Assembly: GCA_050633205.1 (NCBI GenBank)
Contig: JBOEGA010000045.1
Location: forward strand, 1-25,862
Length of the DNA stretch: 25,862 nucleotides
Reading direction: 5' to 3'
Origin: CBDHHC01 sp050633205
Lineage (GTDB): Bacteria > Pseudomonadota > Alphaproteobacteria > Rhizobiales > CBDHHC01
Each line of letters starts with the position of its first letter. The stretch's first letter is position 1. The notes beneath the pieces are model-generated. The model ran no database searches. It had not been told where the DNA came from and saw only the letters and a program-made list of their open reading frames with translations. This document shows positions 7,747 to 16,901 of this stretch, piece after piece. A program made the translations under genes and the position numbers.

Positions 7747-9213
7747 ATGAAACACATTTATAACAACGTGAAACGTCTGCTCAGGGAACCTTTGGGTCTC
7801 ATCAGTCTTTGGAGTGTTACAGGCTTATGCTTGCTACTGATACTTATACTTGTAACCTCCATCGACTCGGCTTTGCCTTTACTCGTAGCAATCTGTGTGC
7901 TTACAACAACGCTGATTTACTCAGGCTTGAAGCTACGCACAACCACTAAACTGAACACTCATAATAACGATAAATCTGCAGTCGAGCCTCTACCCTTATC
8001 CGCAGCAACACAACAGAGTACTGTAAATAACGTCAAAACTACGGACTTAAAATCTGAAAAAAATACCCGGTCTTCCCCCGAAGAATTACAAACCAACTCA
8101 ACAGCACTACAACTTTTGAATACAGTTTTATCACGCTATCTAGAAGAGCCTGAGAACTCGGAAAATATACTGTTGTTTCTGAAAGAAATTGAGTATCTTT
8201 TAAATGCAAACAGCAGCTGCGTCATACTGGTGGAAGATGATGTCCAGAGTGTAAATTGTCTAGCCTGTACCGATGCCGCGAAACAAGAATGGTTCGTGTC
8301 CAAACTCAAGCTCGGCGAAATGACAGGAATCGCCAAAAACACACAAAATGAATATTTGTTCCCACCGGAATTTGATGATGAACACTGTTGGTTAACCCTG
8401 TTATTGTGCAGTCGAGACCTGAACTACGGTGTACTTTTAATCCAGCTACCACGTCATCAACATATTCAGGAATCACAGCTCAGTTTTCTACGACAATTAT
8501 CGAAAGGACTCACTGATATCCTGTGCAGCAGCCGCCGCGCTATTATGAATCGTCGGCAAGATGTCTACAATGAACGAGCAATGATCGCACGTGAATTGCA
8601 CGATTCTCTGGCACAGTCCCTTTCTTACATGAAAATCCAGGCCAGCCGCTTGCAATCGCTACTGCTCAATGACAACTCGGCGACCCAACACCCCAAACAA
8701 ATCGCACTTGACGCCGGCGTTCAAGAACTTCGATCAGCAATCAACATTTCATATCGCCAGTTACGTGAACTGATGACGACATTCCGTCTGACAATGAACG
8801 GCAAAAGTTTGTCTCAGGCTCTAGAGGATTCTGTTACAGAATTCGAAAAGCTCTGCAGTGTGGTTTTTGAAATCGACAACCGACTCGCAGACAACGAACT
8901 CTCCGCGGGGGATGAGCTTCTGGTTTTGCAAATCGTGCGCGAGTCTCTCTCCAATATCGTCCGCCACGCCTCTGCTCAACGAGCCAGGGTTTCCATTCGG
9001 CGGGATCGTGATCAGGAAAATATTAAGCTCGCGATAGAAGACGATGGTATCGGATACCAACCACCGGACAATCTGAGTCAGCACCATGGTATGCTAATCA
9101 TGCAAGAGCGAGCACAAAATCTTGGTGGCGATTTAAGAATTAAAAGCGGAGTTAAAGGTGGTACCCGTGTAGAAGTATCGTTCAGTAAGACCGCCTCTGA
9201 AGAAAATGCTTAG
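7747..9213 (+). CDS. NarX-like sensor histidine kinase (HisKA_3 family)
   Basis: A 488-residue membrane kinase that probably phosphorylates the response regulator encoded next to it. Two hydrophobic helices near residues 20-40 and 43-62 are separated by only a few residues, so there is no periplasmic sensing domain, unlike NarX and NarQ. A linker and a GAF-like cytoplasmic region (about 120-260, with several cysteines) follow. The H-box ARELHDSLAQSLSYMK carries the phospho-acceptor His at residue 285 and is strikingly NarX-like. The HATPase domain shows the N-box RESLSNIVRHA and the G-box DDGIGY, with a GGTRVEVSF end. ATG at 7747 is preferred over an in-frame TTG at 7744. The ribosome binding site is weak. 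The gene sits between the TMA operon and the ABC operon and ends where the regulator begins. The signal is unknown; an internal or redox cue fits the domain layout. Family sure, ligand unknown. Confidence 0.9.
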   Translation: MKHIYNNVKRLLREPLGLISLWSVTGLCLLLILILVTSIDSALPLLVAICVLTTTLIYSGLKLRTTTKLNTHNNDKSAVEPLPLSAATQQSTVNNVKTTDLKSEKNTRSSPEELQTNSTALQLLNTVLSRYLEEPENSENILLFLKEIEYLLNANSSCVILVEDDVQSVNCLACTDAAKQEWFVSKLKLGEMTGIAKNTQNEYLFPPEFDDEHCWLTLLLCSRDLNYGVLLIQLPRHQHIQESQLSFLRQLSKGLTDILCSSRRAIMNRRQDVYNERAMIARELHDSLAQSLSYMKIQASRLQSLLLNDNSATQHPKQIALDAGVQELRSAINISYRQLRELMTTFRLTMNGKSLSQALEDSVTEFEKLCSVVFEIDNRLADNELSAGDELLVLQIVRESLSNIVRHASAQRARVSIRRDRDQENIKLAIEDDGIGYQPPDNLSQHHGMLIMQERAQNLGGDLRIKSGVKGGTRVEVSFSKTASEENA

Positions 9214-9239
9214 TGGAAAGCAAATTGAGTAACTGCCAA

Positions 9240-9896
9240 ATGACAGTATCAACGCAAACTGTACTTATTATTGATGACCATCCGCTATTCCGTAAAGGCG
9301 CTAATCAATTGCTGGGCATGGATGCACACTTTGAGATACTTGGAGAAGCCGCTTCAGGAGCTGAAGGTATTAAATTGGCGGTCGAGTTGACACCGGACCT
9401 GATTCTACTTGACCTCGATATGAAGGGAATGAATGGCATTCAAACATTGACGAAGCTGCGTGAAGAGGATATCGATTCCCTGATCATCGTTTTGACAGTT
9501 TCCAATGCAGAAGACGATCTGCTTGCCGCCCTTCGTTCCGGTGCAGACGGCTACCTGTTAAAAGATATGGAACCCGAGGAAATTCTCCTGAAATTAAAGC
9601 GTGCTGGCAAGGGTCAAATTATTATGGATGACACCATGGCAAACATGCTCGCCCTGGCACTTCGAGAAGAAAAACGTACCGTAGTACCCAACGAAGTGCC
9701 GTTTACTGGCCGAGAAGAAGAAATATTGCGACTTATTGCCGAAGGGTTGAGCAACAAACTGATAGGTAGAGAATTGGGCATCAGTGATGGTACGGTAAAA
9801 GTACATGTCAAGAACTTGCTGCGTAAATTGAATCTGAACTCCCGGTTAGAAGCAGCAGTCTGGGCGTTAGCAAATAATTTCGGTAAACAACCCTAA
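9240..9896 (+). CDS. NarL-family response regulator
   Basis: A 218-residue DNA-binding regulator. The receiver domain shows the acidic pair in LIIDDHP, the phospho-acceptor D58 in LILLDLD, the SN pair in LTVSN near 87-89 and K108 in GYLLKDMEP. The C-terminal LuxR-type helix-turn-helix reads FTGREEEILRLIAEGLSNK then GTVKVHVKNLLRKL. The recognition helix keeps the Lys-Val...Lys pattern (VKVHVK) that NarL uses for DNA contact, so a NarL-like binding sequence is plausible. ATG at 9240 gives the usual NarL N-terminus. An in-frame GTG at 9213, overlapping the kinase stop codon as TAGTG, would add nine residues and could serve translational coupling. Likely targets are the neighbouring TMA and ABC operons (inference); a matching site lies at 10019-10034. 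Confidence 0.92.
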   Translation: MTVSTQTVLIIDDHPLFRKGANQLLGMDAHFEILGEAASGAEGIKLAVELTPDLILLDLDMKGMNGIQTLTKLREEDIDSLIIVLTVSNAEDDLLAALRSGADGYLLKDMEPEEILLKLKRAGKGQIIMDDTMANMLALALREEKRTVVPNEVPFTGREEEILRLIAEGLSNKLIGRELGISDGTVKVHVKNLLRKLNLNSRLEAAVWALANNFGKQP

Positions 9897-10232
9897 CCAC
9901 AACTCGATCTTTTTCCGCACACCAACACCAATAATTTCGTTCCATTGCAACTACTCAGCAGCAATTCTGAAATCATAATTAGATAACTGGCAATGCTAAT
10001 TTATTCTTACAAACAAAGTACCCAGTAGTAGGTACATCTAAGTACTGATTGCACGGCTAAAGGATATCGGGAACTATCTAGCTATGCAGCTCATCGTAGA
10101 CCGGCTGTACGTTTAACCAATTATTTTCACCTAAGTATTTTCTTAAAACCCGACAAGACACGACAAGAGGCACTACTACAACAGAAAAATAAAACTCGCC
10201 ATACGCCGTGCCTAAACCGAGGAGGAATAAAT
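9897..10232 (+). other. Intergenic region before the ABC operon
   Basis: No credible coding sequence is seen in these 336 bases. They hold the candidate NarL-like site at 10019-10034 and a strong ribosome binding site at 10220-10226. I could not find a convincing sigma-70 pair; TTGCAC (10049) with TATCTA (10075) has a spacer of 20 bases. No clear terminator follows the response regulator gene. Confidence 0.5.
10019..10034. promoter_or_regulatory. Candidate NarL-type 7-2-7 binding site
   Basis: TACCCAG, two bases, then GTAGGTA. The NarL consensus is TACYYMT and its inverse AKRRGTA. Each half matches six of seven positions, and the two are spaced exactly by two bases. A further half-like TACATCT overlaps at 10033-10039. 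Confidence 0.45.
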
Positions 10233-11519
10233 ATGACAATAAACAAACCGGATACGAAGCAAGCCAGACGTGAATTCATTAAGACCACAGTTGCCGGGGC
10301 CATCTCTCTCAGTGCAATTAGTGTCATTCCGAGTGTCGCACTCGGTGCCAATAAAACACTTAAAGTTGGTATGAATATTCCCATGACAGGCGATTACGCA
10401 CCATGGGGATTGCCGGGTCTTTATGGTTGCGAGATTGTTGCCAACAATATCAATAGCGCTGGCGGTGTAGAAATTGGTGATGAAAAATACGATATTGAAA
10501 TTGCCTCGTACGATCATGCATATAGCACTGAAAAGGCGGTTCAGGGTTTCAAAAAACTGGTGCTGGAAGACGAGGCACAAATGGTCATGATGTTGGGTGG
10601 ATCTACTGTAGCTTCAGTCCTTCCCTGGGCGACCAGAAAAAAAGTGTTAACAACGACTCTCCTTCCCAGTGATATCACACCTGATTCCGACTATTTAATC
10701 GCCACGTGTGAATCCCACCCACTCTACAATGTGACCGGCGTTGAATGGCTCAAGGCCAATCATCCTGATGTGAAAACCGCAGCTATTGTCACCAACAATG
10801 ACGTTGAGTATGGTCTCCAGTCTGCCGCCACCTATAAGGCAGCATTTGAAGTGGCGGGAATTGACGTCATAGACGTTAATTTACATGGTTTTGATGTAAC
10901 CGATTTTGCTCCTATTGTAAGTTCTGTTTTGGCAAAACAGCCAGACGTATTTTGCATGGCAACCAGTTTTTATGTCACACCAATTATGGAGCAACTCTTT
11001 CATCAGGGTTACAAAGGAAAGGTAATTTCCTGCACATTTGACTATTACGACGAAATTATCAAGAAAACCAGCAAAGAGTTTGTCAATGGTACGATCTTCC
11101 AGTTCCCCGATTTCGATGATCCGAAACTGTTGGAAGCCGACGTAAACTTCCCCGATCCAGGCGGATTCTACGACGCATTTATCAAAGATCACCCTAATGA
11201 TTGGTCTGCAGTTGCCTGGGAGTATCCTGCTATTTTACTAAACTGGCTTGAAGCTGCAAAGCTGTCTGGCAGTGTAGAGGCAAAGGATATCATGAATACA
11301 CTGAAGTCCAACGAACAACAATTTGTGTTTGGCGGAGGAAAATGGTGGGGAAGTCAATTATGGGGCCTCGATAATGCACTCGTTGGTCGCTGGCCTGTAG
11401 TAAAAATCGAGGATGGAAAAGCTCGCATTCAAGAATACGGCGATGTGGCTGGCTGGCTTGAAAAAAATAAAGATGTTCTGATTAAGCATATGAAAGAACT
11501 AGGCCTTCGCACCGTCTAA
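10233..11519 (+). CDS. Liv-type ABC transporter substrate-binding protein, Tat-exported
   Basis: A 428-residue periplasmic binding protein of the type I (LivK-like) fold. The N-terminus has a twin-arginine motif ARREFIK followed by a hydrophobic stretch and a likely cleavage after SVALGA, near residue 37. Mature sequence begins NKTLKVGMNIPMTGDYAPWG, the usual start of this family. Tat export implies that the protein folds before crossing the membrane. A strong AGGAGGA lies six bases before the ATG, suggesting heavy translation, as is common for binding proteins. It is the first gene of a five-gene importer operon on the plus strand. The substrate cannot be read from sequence. Context suggests a methylated amine or related nitrogen compound, but the family also binds branched-chain amino acids, urea and amides. 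Confidence 0.88.
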   Translation: MTINKPDTKQARREFIKTTVAGAISLSAISVIPSVALGANKTLKVGMNIPMTGDYAPWGLPGLYGCEIVANNINSAGGVEIGDEKYDIEIASYDHAYSTEKAVQGFKKLVLEDEAQMVMMLGGSTVASVLPWATRKKVLTTTLLPSDITPDSDYLIATCESHPLYNVTGVEWLKANHPDVKTAAIVTNNDVEYGLQSAATYKAAFEVAGIDVIDVNLHGFDVTDFAPIVSSVLAKQPDVFCMATSFYVTPIMEQLFHQGYKGKVISCTFDYYDEIIKKTSKEFVNGTIFQFPDFDDPKLLEADVNFPDPGGFYDAFIKDHPNDWSAVAWEYPAILLNWLEAAKLSGSVEAKDIMNTLKSNEQQFVFGGGKWWGSQLWGLDNALVGRWPVVKIEDGKARIQEYGDVAGWLEKNKDVLIKHMKELGLRTV

Positions 11520-11547
11520 CTCCGGCCAATCTGCCTCCTTCAATACG

Positions 11548-11579
11548 CCCATCGGTGTTTCTATGCAAGCAGCGATGGG
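11548..11579 (+). repeat. Intercistronic stem-loop after the binding-protein gene
   Basis: CCCATCG at 11548-11554 pairs with CGATGGG at 11573-11579 around 18 bases; a flanking G-U adds one pair. It lies in the 90-base gap between the binding-protein and first permease genes, a position where such hairpins often lower downstream expression or protect the 5' message. Confidence 0.45.
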
Positions 11580-11609
11580 TCGGTTTACTTAAACAAAAGA
11601 GGATAACTG

Positions 11610-12479
11610 GTGGATCTGCTCTTTCAATCCTTCGCTTATGGAATAATACAAAGTGGCTTTTTCGCTCTGTCAGCGGTTGGTCTTGTATTAATTTTTGGCG
11701 TAATGGGTGTAGTCAATTTCGCCCATGGCGAACTTGTTATGGTTGGCGCTTATACAGTTTGGTTTTTGCACGCTCAACACAACATACCCTTTATTCTTAC
11801 CATTCTCATAGCCATTATTCTTGTTACCGGCATTGGCATTCTAATGGAACGATTTTTGTTCCGTCCAACAAGAGAAGATCCACTGGGCGGCTTGATTTGT
11901 TCGATTGGTGTCCTATTCATACTGCAGGTGATCGCAACGCTTGTTGGCGGTGATGGCCCTTCAAAACAGGTTCCACCACCGTTTGAAGGAACCATGGTGT
12001 TTTTCGAAACATTACGTATTCCGTACCAGAGAATTTTCAGTATTGGCGTCTCTATTACTGCATTACTGGCTCTATGGTTATTTCTGACCCGTAGTAAATT
12101 GGGTTGGGCATTACGCGCCGTTGCATTAGATAGAGAGGCAGCCTCACTTCAAGGCATTAACAGTGATCGAATATCAATGCTCGCAATCGGTATTGGGGGG
12201 GCAATGGCAGGTCTTGCTGGTGCATTAATGGCACCACTTACTAACATAAACCCTCATATGGGGCATAACGTCATTATCACCGCATTTATAGTTACCATTG
12301 TGGGTGGCGTAGGAAGTCTTTCCGGTGCAGTAATGGCAGCTGTTTTATATGCCCTGTTCCATACATTTGTTACAACTTATTTTAACGGTACAGTAGCTAC
12401 AATATCCGGTCTTCTCATTATGGTACTGGTTCTGATTATCAAGCCAACTGGTATTATGGGTAAACGGGTGAGTGAATAA
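11610..12479 (+). CDS. livH: Branched-chain amino acid-type ABC permease LivH
   Basis: A 289-residue inner-membrane permease with about eight hydrophobic helices. The N-terminal part carries VGLVLIFGVMGVVNFAHGEL, which is characteristic of LivH, and the C-terminal part has the family segment AGLAGALMAPL followed by VGGVGSLSGAV. The start is GTG at 11610, with AGAGGA about six bases upstream. Its TAA stop overlaps the next ATG as TAATG, so it is translationally coupled to livM. It forms the membrane channel with LivM. Confidence 0.92.
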   Translation: MDLLFQSFAYGIIQSGFFALSAVGLVLIFGVMGVVNFAHGELVMVGAYTVWFLHAQHNIPFILTILIAIILVTGIGILMERFLFRPTREDPLGGLICSIGVLFILQVIATLVGGDGPSKQVPPPFEGTMVFFETLRIPYQRIFSIGVSITALLALWLFLTRSKLGWALRAVALDREAASLQGINSDRISMLAIGIGGAMAGLAGALMAPLTNINPHMGHNVIITAFIVTIVGGVGSLSGAVMAAVLYALFHTFVTTYFNGTVATISGLLIMVLVLIIKPTGIMGKRVSE

Positions 12480-13444
12480 TGAATAAAAATACCGTTCTGC
12501 AATTCGGATCTATTGCTGCCCTTCTCGTGGCACTTTGTTTTCTGCCTCACTACCTCAAATATCATTATCAGGATTTCCTGATTTTTTTAACCATTAACGT
12601 TCTTGTGGTCGTCAGCTATCGTATTGTTACATTGACCGGTGAATGGTCACTAATCCATGCAGTTATGATGGGCGTTGGAGCTTACAGCAGTGCCATGCTG
12701 AGTAAATTCTGGGGCGTGCCATTCTGGTTTGCACTGCCACTCGCAGGCCTCATTGCCGGATTAATTTCCGCTTTACTTTGCTACCCTCTTTTTCGAATGA
12801 CCCAGTTTTACTTTCTTATCGGATCATTTGCAGCCGGCGAAGCAATACGCCTGAGTTGGATTTATTTTATCAAGCCTTTTGGAGGGACTGGCGGTATCAG
12901 TGGCATACCTTCACCGGAATTAGGCAGTATTGATTTCCTTGAGCCAATTCCCTATTTTTATCTGGTACTTACCATAGTCGTTGTTTGCTTGCTTGTATTA
13001 TATAGAATAGAAAAATCACGCATCGGTTTAACTTTACACGCAGTTCACTGGAAAGCACCACTGGCCGAATCGGTAGGAGTAAACACCTGGAAGTACCGTT
13101 CGCTGGCATTTATCATAGGTTCATTTTTTGTCGGGATGGCCGGCTCACTTAAAGTCCACTATTTAGGTACCGTATCACCCAATCAGTTCGACATTGGATT
13201 TATGGTATTTATACTGATCTGGGTAATTGTTGGTGGATACAGCACCTTTTATGGAGCTATTCTCGGTGCTATCGTACTGTCAATTCTCGACGAATCATTT
13301 AGACAATTCGAAGAAATACGACCGGCCATTTATGGATTAATCTTGATTCTGGCGATTCTCTACTTACCCAAAGGTTTGGAAAGCATACCGAAATCCCTGG
13401 GCGACTGGAGAACTCGTCGAAATATAATGGCGAAAAGCAAATGA
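12479..13444 (+). CDS. livM: Branched-chain amino acid-type ABC permease LivM
   Basis: A 321-residue membrane protein, the second permease of the importer. Hydrophobic helices run through the length, with the family segments LTGEWSLIHAVMMGVGAY near 55-75 and VGGYSTFYGAILGA near 260. It resembles LivM, although the region between residues 120 and 160 is somewhat divergent. It starts within the livH stop codon and its own stop overlaps the next start (ATGA), which indicates tight coupling. It pairs with LivH to form the translocation pore. Confidence 0.9.
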   Translation: MNKNTVLQFGSIAALLVALCFLPHYLKYHYQDFLIFLTINVLVVVSYRIVTLTGEWSLIHAVMMGVGAYSSAMLSKFWGVPFWFALPLAGLIAGLISALLCYPLFRMTQFYFLIGSFAAGEAIRLSWIYFIKPFGGTGGISGIPSPELGSIDFLEPIPYFYLVLTIVVVCLLVLYRIEKSRIGLTLHAVHWKAPLAESVGVNTWKYRSLAFIIGSFFVGMAGSLKVHYLGTVSPNQFDIGFMVFILIWVIVGGYSTFYGAILGAIVLSILDESFRQFEEIRPAIYGLILILAILYLPKGLESIPKSLGDWRTRRNIMAKSK

Positions 13445-14196
13445 AGCCCATATTACAAATTCAAATGTTGACAAAAAATTTTGGTGGCTTGCTTGCATTA
13501 AGCAATGTTACATTCGAAGTGCAAAAAGGCAGCATTCATGGACTGATAGGCCCAAACGGGGCGGGCAAGAGTACGATGTTCAAAAACATCGCTGGATTCT
13601 ATACCCCATCCCAGGGGGAAATTCTGTTTAATGGAGAAAGTATTAAAGGTAAAACACCATCACATATTGCTGCATTGGGTATAGTCCGTACGTTTCAGGA
13701 AACAACGTTATTTCAGGAAATGACGGTTTTTGAAAATGCACTCATTGGTACACATAAAAGCGCAGAAACCGGAATATTTTCAGCCATATTTGGATCAGAT
13801 AAACAAAAGCAGCGTGATGCTCGAAAAAAAACGGACGATGTATTGGAGTTTATGGGTCTTACCGATCGCAAGGACCAGCTCGCTGCCGAGCTACCTCTGG
13901 GATCACAACGTGCATTGGCTATTGCAATTGCACTGGCCTCTGAACCAACGTTGATGCTGATGGACGAGCCCTTCGCAGGAATGAATCCAGAGGAAACCAG
14001 ACATATGATGACCCTTACCGAACGGGTCAGAGACGCTGGAATAACAATTGTTCTGGTCGAACATGATATGAAAGCAGTAATGGGTCTTTGCGACTATCTG
14101 TGCGTACTAAATTTTGGAACCGTACTTGCCGAAGGCACTCCTGAGTCCATACGCAACAATCCGAAAGTAGTTAGTGCATATCTGGGTGGAGAATAA
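13441..14196 (+). CDS. livG: ABC transporter ATP-binding protein LivG
   Basis: A 251-residue cytoplasmic ATPase. Walker A reads GPNGAGKST near residue 37. The LivG-type segment IVRTFQETTLFQEMTVFEN follows. The signature is the LivG variant LPLGSQR rather than LSGGQ. Walker B reads LMLMDEPFAGMNPEE, and the H-loop is in VLVEHDM. It starts with the ATGA overlap to livM and ends six bases before livF. With LivF it powers the importer. Confidence 0.94.
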   Translation: MKPILQIQMLTKNFGGLLALSNVTFEVQKGSIHGLIGPNGAGKSTMFKNIAGFYTPSQGEILFNGESIKGKTPSHIAALGIVRTFQETTLFQEMTVFENALIGTHKSAETGIFSAIFGSDKQKQRDARKKTDDVLEFMGLTDRKDQLAAELPLGSQRALAIAIALASEPTLMLMDEPFAGMNPEETRHMMTLTERVRDAGITIVLVEHDMKAVMGLCDYLCVLNFGTVLAEGTPESIRNNPKVVSAYLGGE

Positions 14197-14202
14197 TAAT
14201 CG

Positions 14203-14910
14203 ATGGATCTAAAAATCAACGATCTGCACGTACATTACAATAATGTTGCCGCATTAAAAGGTATTTCCTTTGAGGTAAACAAAGGGGATTTTATCACTCT
14301 CATTGGCTCGAATGGAGCCGGAAAAAGCACTACCCTACGTGCCTTGTCAGGTCTGACCAGGCCAAGCAGTGGAGAAATACTCCTGAATGGCAATCGTATC
14401 GATCACCTCGGTGCGGACAAGATACTTCAATTAGGTATGGCGCATGCGCCTGAAGGACGTCGCGTTTTTAAAGATCTCTCTGTTTTGGAGAACTTGCGAT
14501 TGGGTGCATTTACTCGCGATGACAAGGCAGAGATCGACAGAGATTTAAAGAATATATTCCTGATGTTTCCTCGCTTGCAGGAACGGCAAAACCAGGACGC
14601 TCGTACATTAAGTGGTGGCGAACAACAAATGCTATCCATTGGTCGTGCGTTAATGTCCAGACCGGAAATTTTACTTCTGGATGAGCCATCTCTGGGAATT
14701 GCACCAATAATAGTTCAGGAGATCGGCCAAATACTTGTAGATATAAATCAGAGTGGTGTCACTGTCATACTCGTAGAGCAAAACGCGGATCTGGCCCTGA
14801 AACTGGCTCAACGCGGTTATGTGCTGGAAACTGGTAAAATCACATTGCAAGACGAGGCCAATTCTCTGGCTAGCAATGAGCATGTTAAAAAGGCCTATCT
14901 TGGAATCTAG
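14203..14910 (+). CDS. livF: ABC transporter ATP-binding protein LivF
   Basis: A 235-residue ATPase with Walker A GSNGAGKST near residue 35, the LivF segment APEGRRVFKDLSVLENLRLG, the signature LSGGEQQML and Walker B ILLLDEPSLGIAP. VEQNA supplies the switch region (EQN in place of the usual EH, typical of LivF). It is the last gene of the importer. Downstream lie 249 bases up to the convergent fhs gene, in which I see no gene and no strong terminator. Confidence 0.95.
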   Translation: MDLKINDLHVHYNNVAALKGISFEVNKGDFITLIGSNGAGKSTTLRALSGLTRPSSGEILLNGNRIDHLGADKILQLGMAHAPEGRRVFKDLSVLENLRLGAFTRDDKAEIDRDLKNIFLMFPRLQERQNQDARTLSGGEQQMLSIGRALMSRPEILLLDEPSLGIAPIIVQEIGQILVDINQSGVTVILVEQNADLALKLAQRGYVLETGKITLQDEANSLASNEHVKKAYLGI

Positions 14911-15159
14911 TAACAACACTCAATCCAATCCAAATCCACCCTGCGCGACGATAACTCTCGCTATGCAATCGGTCAGATTCAACAACTGAGATCTCGACCC
15001 TTCAAAGCTTACTGCATTGTTGCCAGTTTGGATCAAGTGTCACGGACTTCTTATACTCACGCGCAGTCTCCGGAAAAAAGCAGGGTGAAAACTCCCTTTC
15101 CACCCCTTGAAGGTTTTAATGCGAATAACTATCCGCAAACAACCCTTTGGCCTGCAAAA

Positions 15160-16836
15160 TTAGAATAAACCTTCAATATCGCCGGCCTCATTCACATAAA
15201 TACTGTTTGCTGAAGGTGTCTTGGGTAATCCAGGCATGGTCATAATCTCACCACAGACTACAACCAGGAAGCCGGCGCCAGCCGAAAGCCTGACCTCACG
15301 TATCGGAACCATATGATTGCTGGGAGCGCCGAGTAAGGAAGGATCAGTCGAAAAACTGTACTGGGTTTTCGCCATACAAACCGGTAGATTCCCGTATCCG
15401 TCTTTTTGATAACGCACAAACTGACCCCTGACTTTTTTGTCCGCGATAATGTCTTCTGCTCCGTACAGGGTTCTGGCAACATGCCGAACTTTATCCCATA
15501 GTGGTAAAGCATCGTCGTACAGCGTTCGGAATTGAGCTTGCCCGGAATCAGCAACATGCGCTACATGTGCAGCTAGTGCTTCAGTACCCGCACTACCATC
15601 TGCCCAGTGAGTGCACTCAAAGACTTCGACGCCGAAGTTTGAACAATACTCCTTGATGGCCAGCAACTCACCGTCTGTATCAGCGGTAAACCGATTAATA
15701 GCCACAACCGCTGGCACGCCAAACTGACCGAGGTTTCGAATGTGGCGCCCAAGATTTTCACAGCCCTTGGTTATCGCGTCAACATTCTCGGACCCAAGGT
15801 CCGCTTTAGCGACGCCTCCATGCATCTTTAGTGCGCGTGCCGTCGCAACCAACACAATGGCATCAGGAGACAGTCCTGCTTTGCGACATTTTATATCGAG
15901 AAATTTTTCGGCGCCAAGGTCAGCTCCGAAACCTGCCTCTGTAACAACGTAGTCAGACAACTTCAGGGCCGTTTTCGTTGCCATAACCGAGTTGCAACCG
16001 TGCGCAATGTTCGCAAAAGGTCCACCGTGAATAAAGGCGGGATTATTTTCCAGCGTCTGAACCAGATTTGGCATAAACGCATCTTTCAATAATGCAGTCA
16101 TTGAACCTTGAGCGTTTATATCCTTGGCAAGAACGGGTTCCCGATTGTGTGTATAACCAATGATGATATTGCCCAGACGTTCACTCAGATCATCAAGATC
16201 TTTTGACAAACAGAATATCGCCATGATTTCCGAGGCTACAGTAATGTCAAACCCTGTTTCCCGCGGAATGCCGTTTCCAACGCCACCCAGACCTACGACC
16301 GTATCTCGCAGGACACGATCATTCATATCCAGAACCCGACGCCAGGTCACACGCCGGGGATCAAGATCAGTAGTTCGCCAGTGAATAGCATTGTCCATCA
16401 AGGCAGAAAGCAGATTGTGCGCTGCTCCAATAGCATGGAAATCACCAGTAAAATGCAAGTTAATCTCATCCATGGGAACTACTTGAGCATAGCCTCCGCC
16501 GGCAGCCCCACCTTTCATACCAAAGCACGGACCAAGACTCGGTTCACGCAAACATATCGTGGTTTGTTTTCCGATCTTGTTCAAGCCATCACCAAGACCA
16601 ACCGTGGTCGTCGTTTTACCCTCTCCCGCAGGGGTTGGTGACATGGCGGTTACGAGGATCAGTTTCCCGTCCGGTTTATCCTGCAGACCGCGAATAAAGT
16701 CGTAGTTTAACTTTGCTTTTGTATGACCGTACGGCAGCAGGGATTCTGCGGGAATGTTCAGTTTTTTACCGATATCCGTAATCGGTTGCATAGTTGCGTT
16801 CCGTGCGATTTCGATATCTGATTTTGGCGTACTCAT
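15160..16836 (-). CDS. fhs: Formate-tetrahydrofolate ligase
   Basis: A 558-residue cytoplasmic enzyme interconverting formate, ATP and THF with 10-formyl-THF, ADP and phosphate; the length is normal for the family. The P-loop is PTPAGEGKTTTTVG at about 67-80, followed by REPSLGPCFGMKGGAAGGG, a family hallmark, and ending KTPSANSIYVNEAGDIEGLF. AGAGG lies six bases before the ATG. It is the last gene of the operon folD-fdhB-fdhA-fhs. Beside a formate dehydrogenase and a TMA dehydrogenase it would run towards formate, making ATP from methyl-group oxidation, as proposed for marine heterotrophs that oxidise C1 compounds (inference). It could also assimilate formate. Confidence 0.97.
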   Translation of the reverse strand: MSTPKSDIEIARNATMQPITDIGKKLNIPAESLLPYGHTKAKLNYDFIRGLQDKPDGKLILVTAMSPTPAGEGKTTTTVGLGDGLNKIGKQTTICLREPSLGPCFGMKGGAAGGGYAQVVPMDEINLHFTGDFHAIGAAHNLLSALMDNAIHWRTTDLDPRRVTWRRVLDMNDRVLRDTVVGLGGVGNGIPRETGFDITVASEIMAIFCLSKDLDDLSERLGNIIIGYTHNREPVLAKDINAQGSMTALLKDAFMPNLVQTLENNPAFIHGGPFANIAHGCNSVMATKTALKLSDYVVTEAGFGADLGAEKFLDIKCRKAGLSPDAIVLVATARALKMHGGVAKADLGSENVDAITKGCENLGRHIRNLGQFGVPAVVAINRFTADTDGELLAIKEYCSNFGVEVFECTHWADGSAGTEALAAHVAHVADSGQAQFRTLYDDALPLWDKVRHVARTLYGAEDIIADKKVRGQFVRYQKDGYGNLPVCMAKTQYSFSTDPSLLGAPSNHMVPIREVRLSAGAGFLVVVCGEIMTMPGLPKTPSANSIYVNEAGDIEGLF

Positions 16837-16901
16837 GATCTACCTCTGGATTCAGGCAATACCTGGTTTATGTAAAACTGGTTTCGCTACATCTAGCTGT
16901 G

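Noticed and set aside
15082..15097. Possible terminator between livF and fhs
   Set aside because: AGGG and CCCT pair with a mismatch and a single inner G-C pair; too weak to call.
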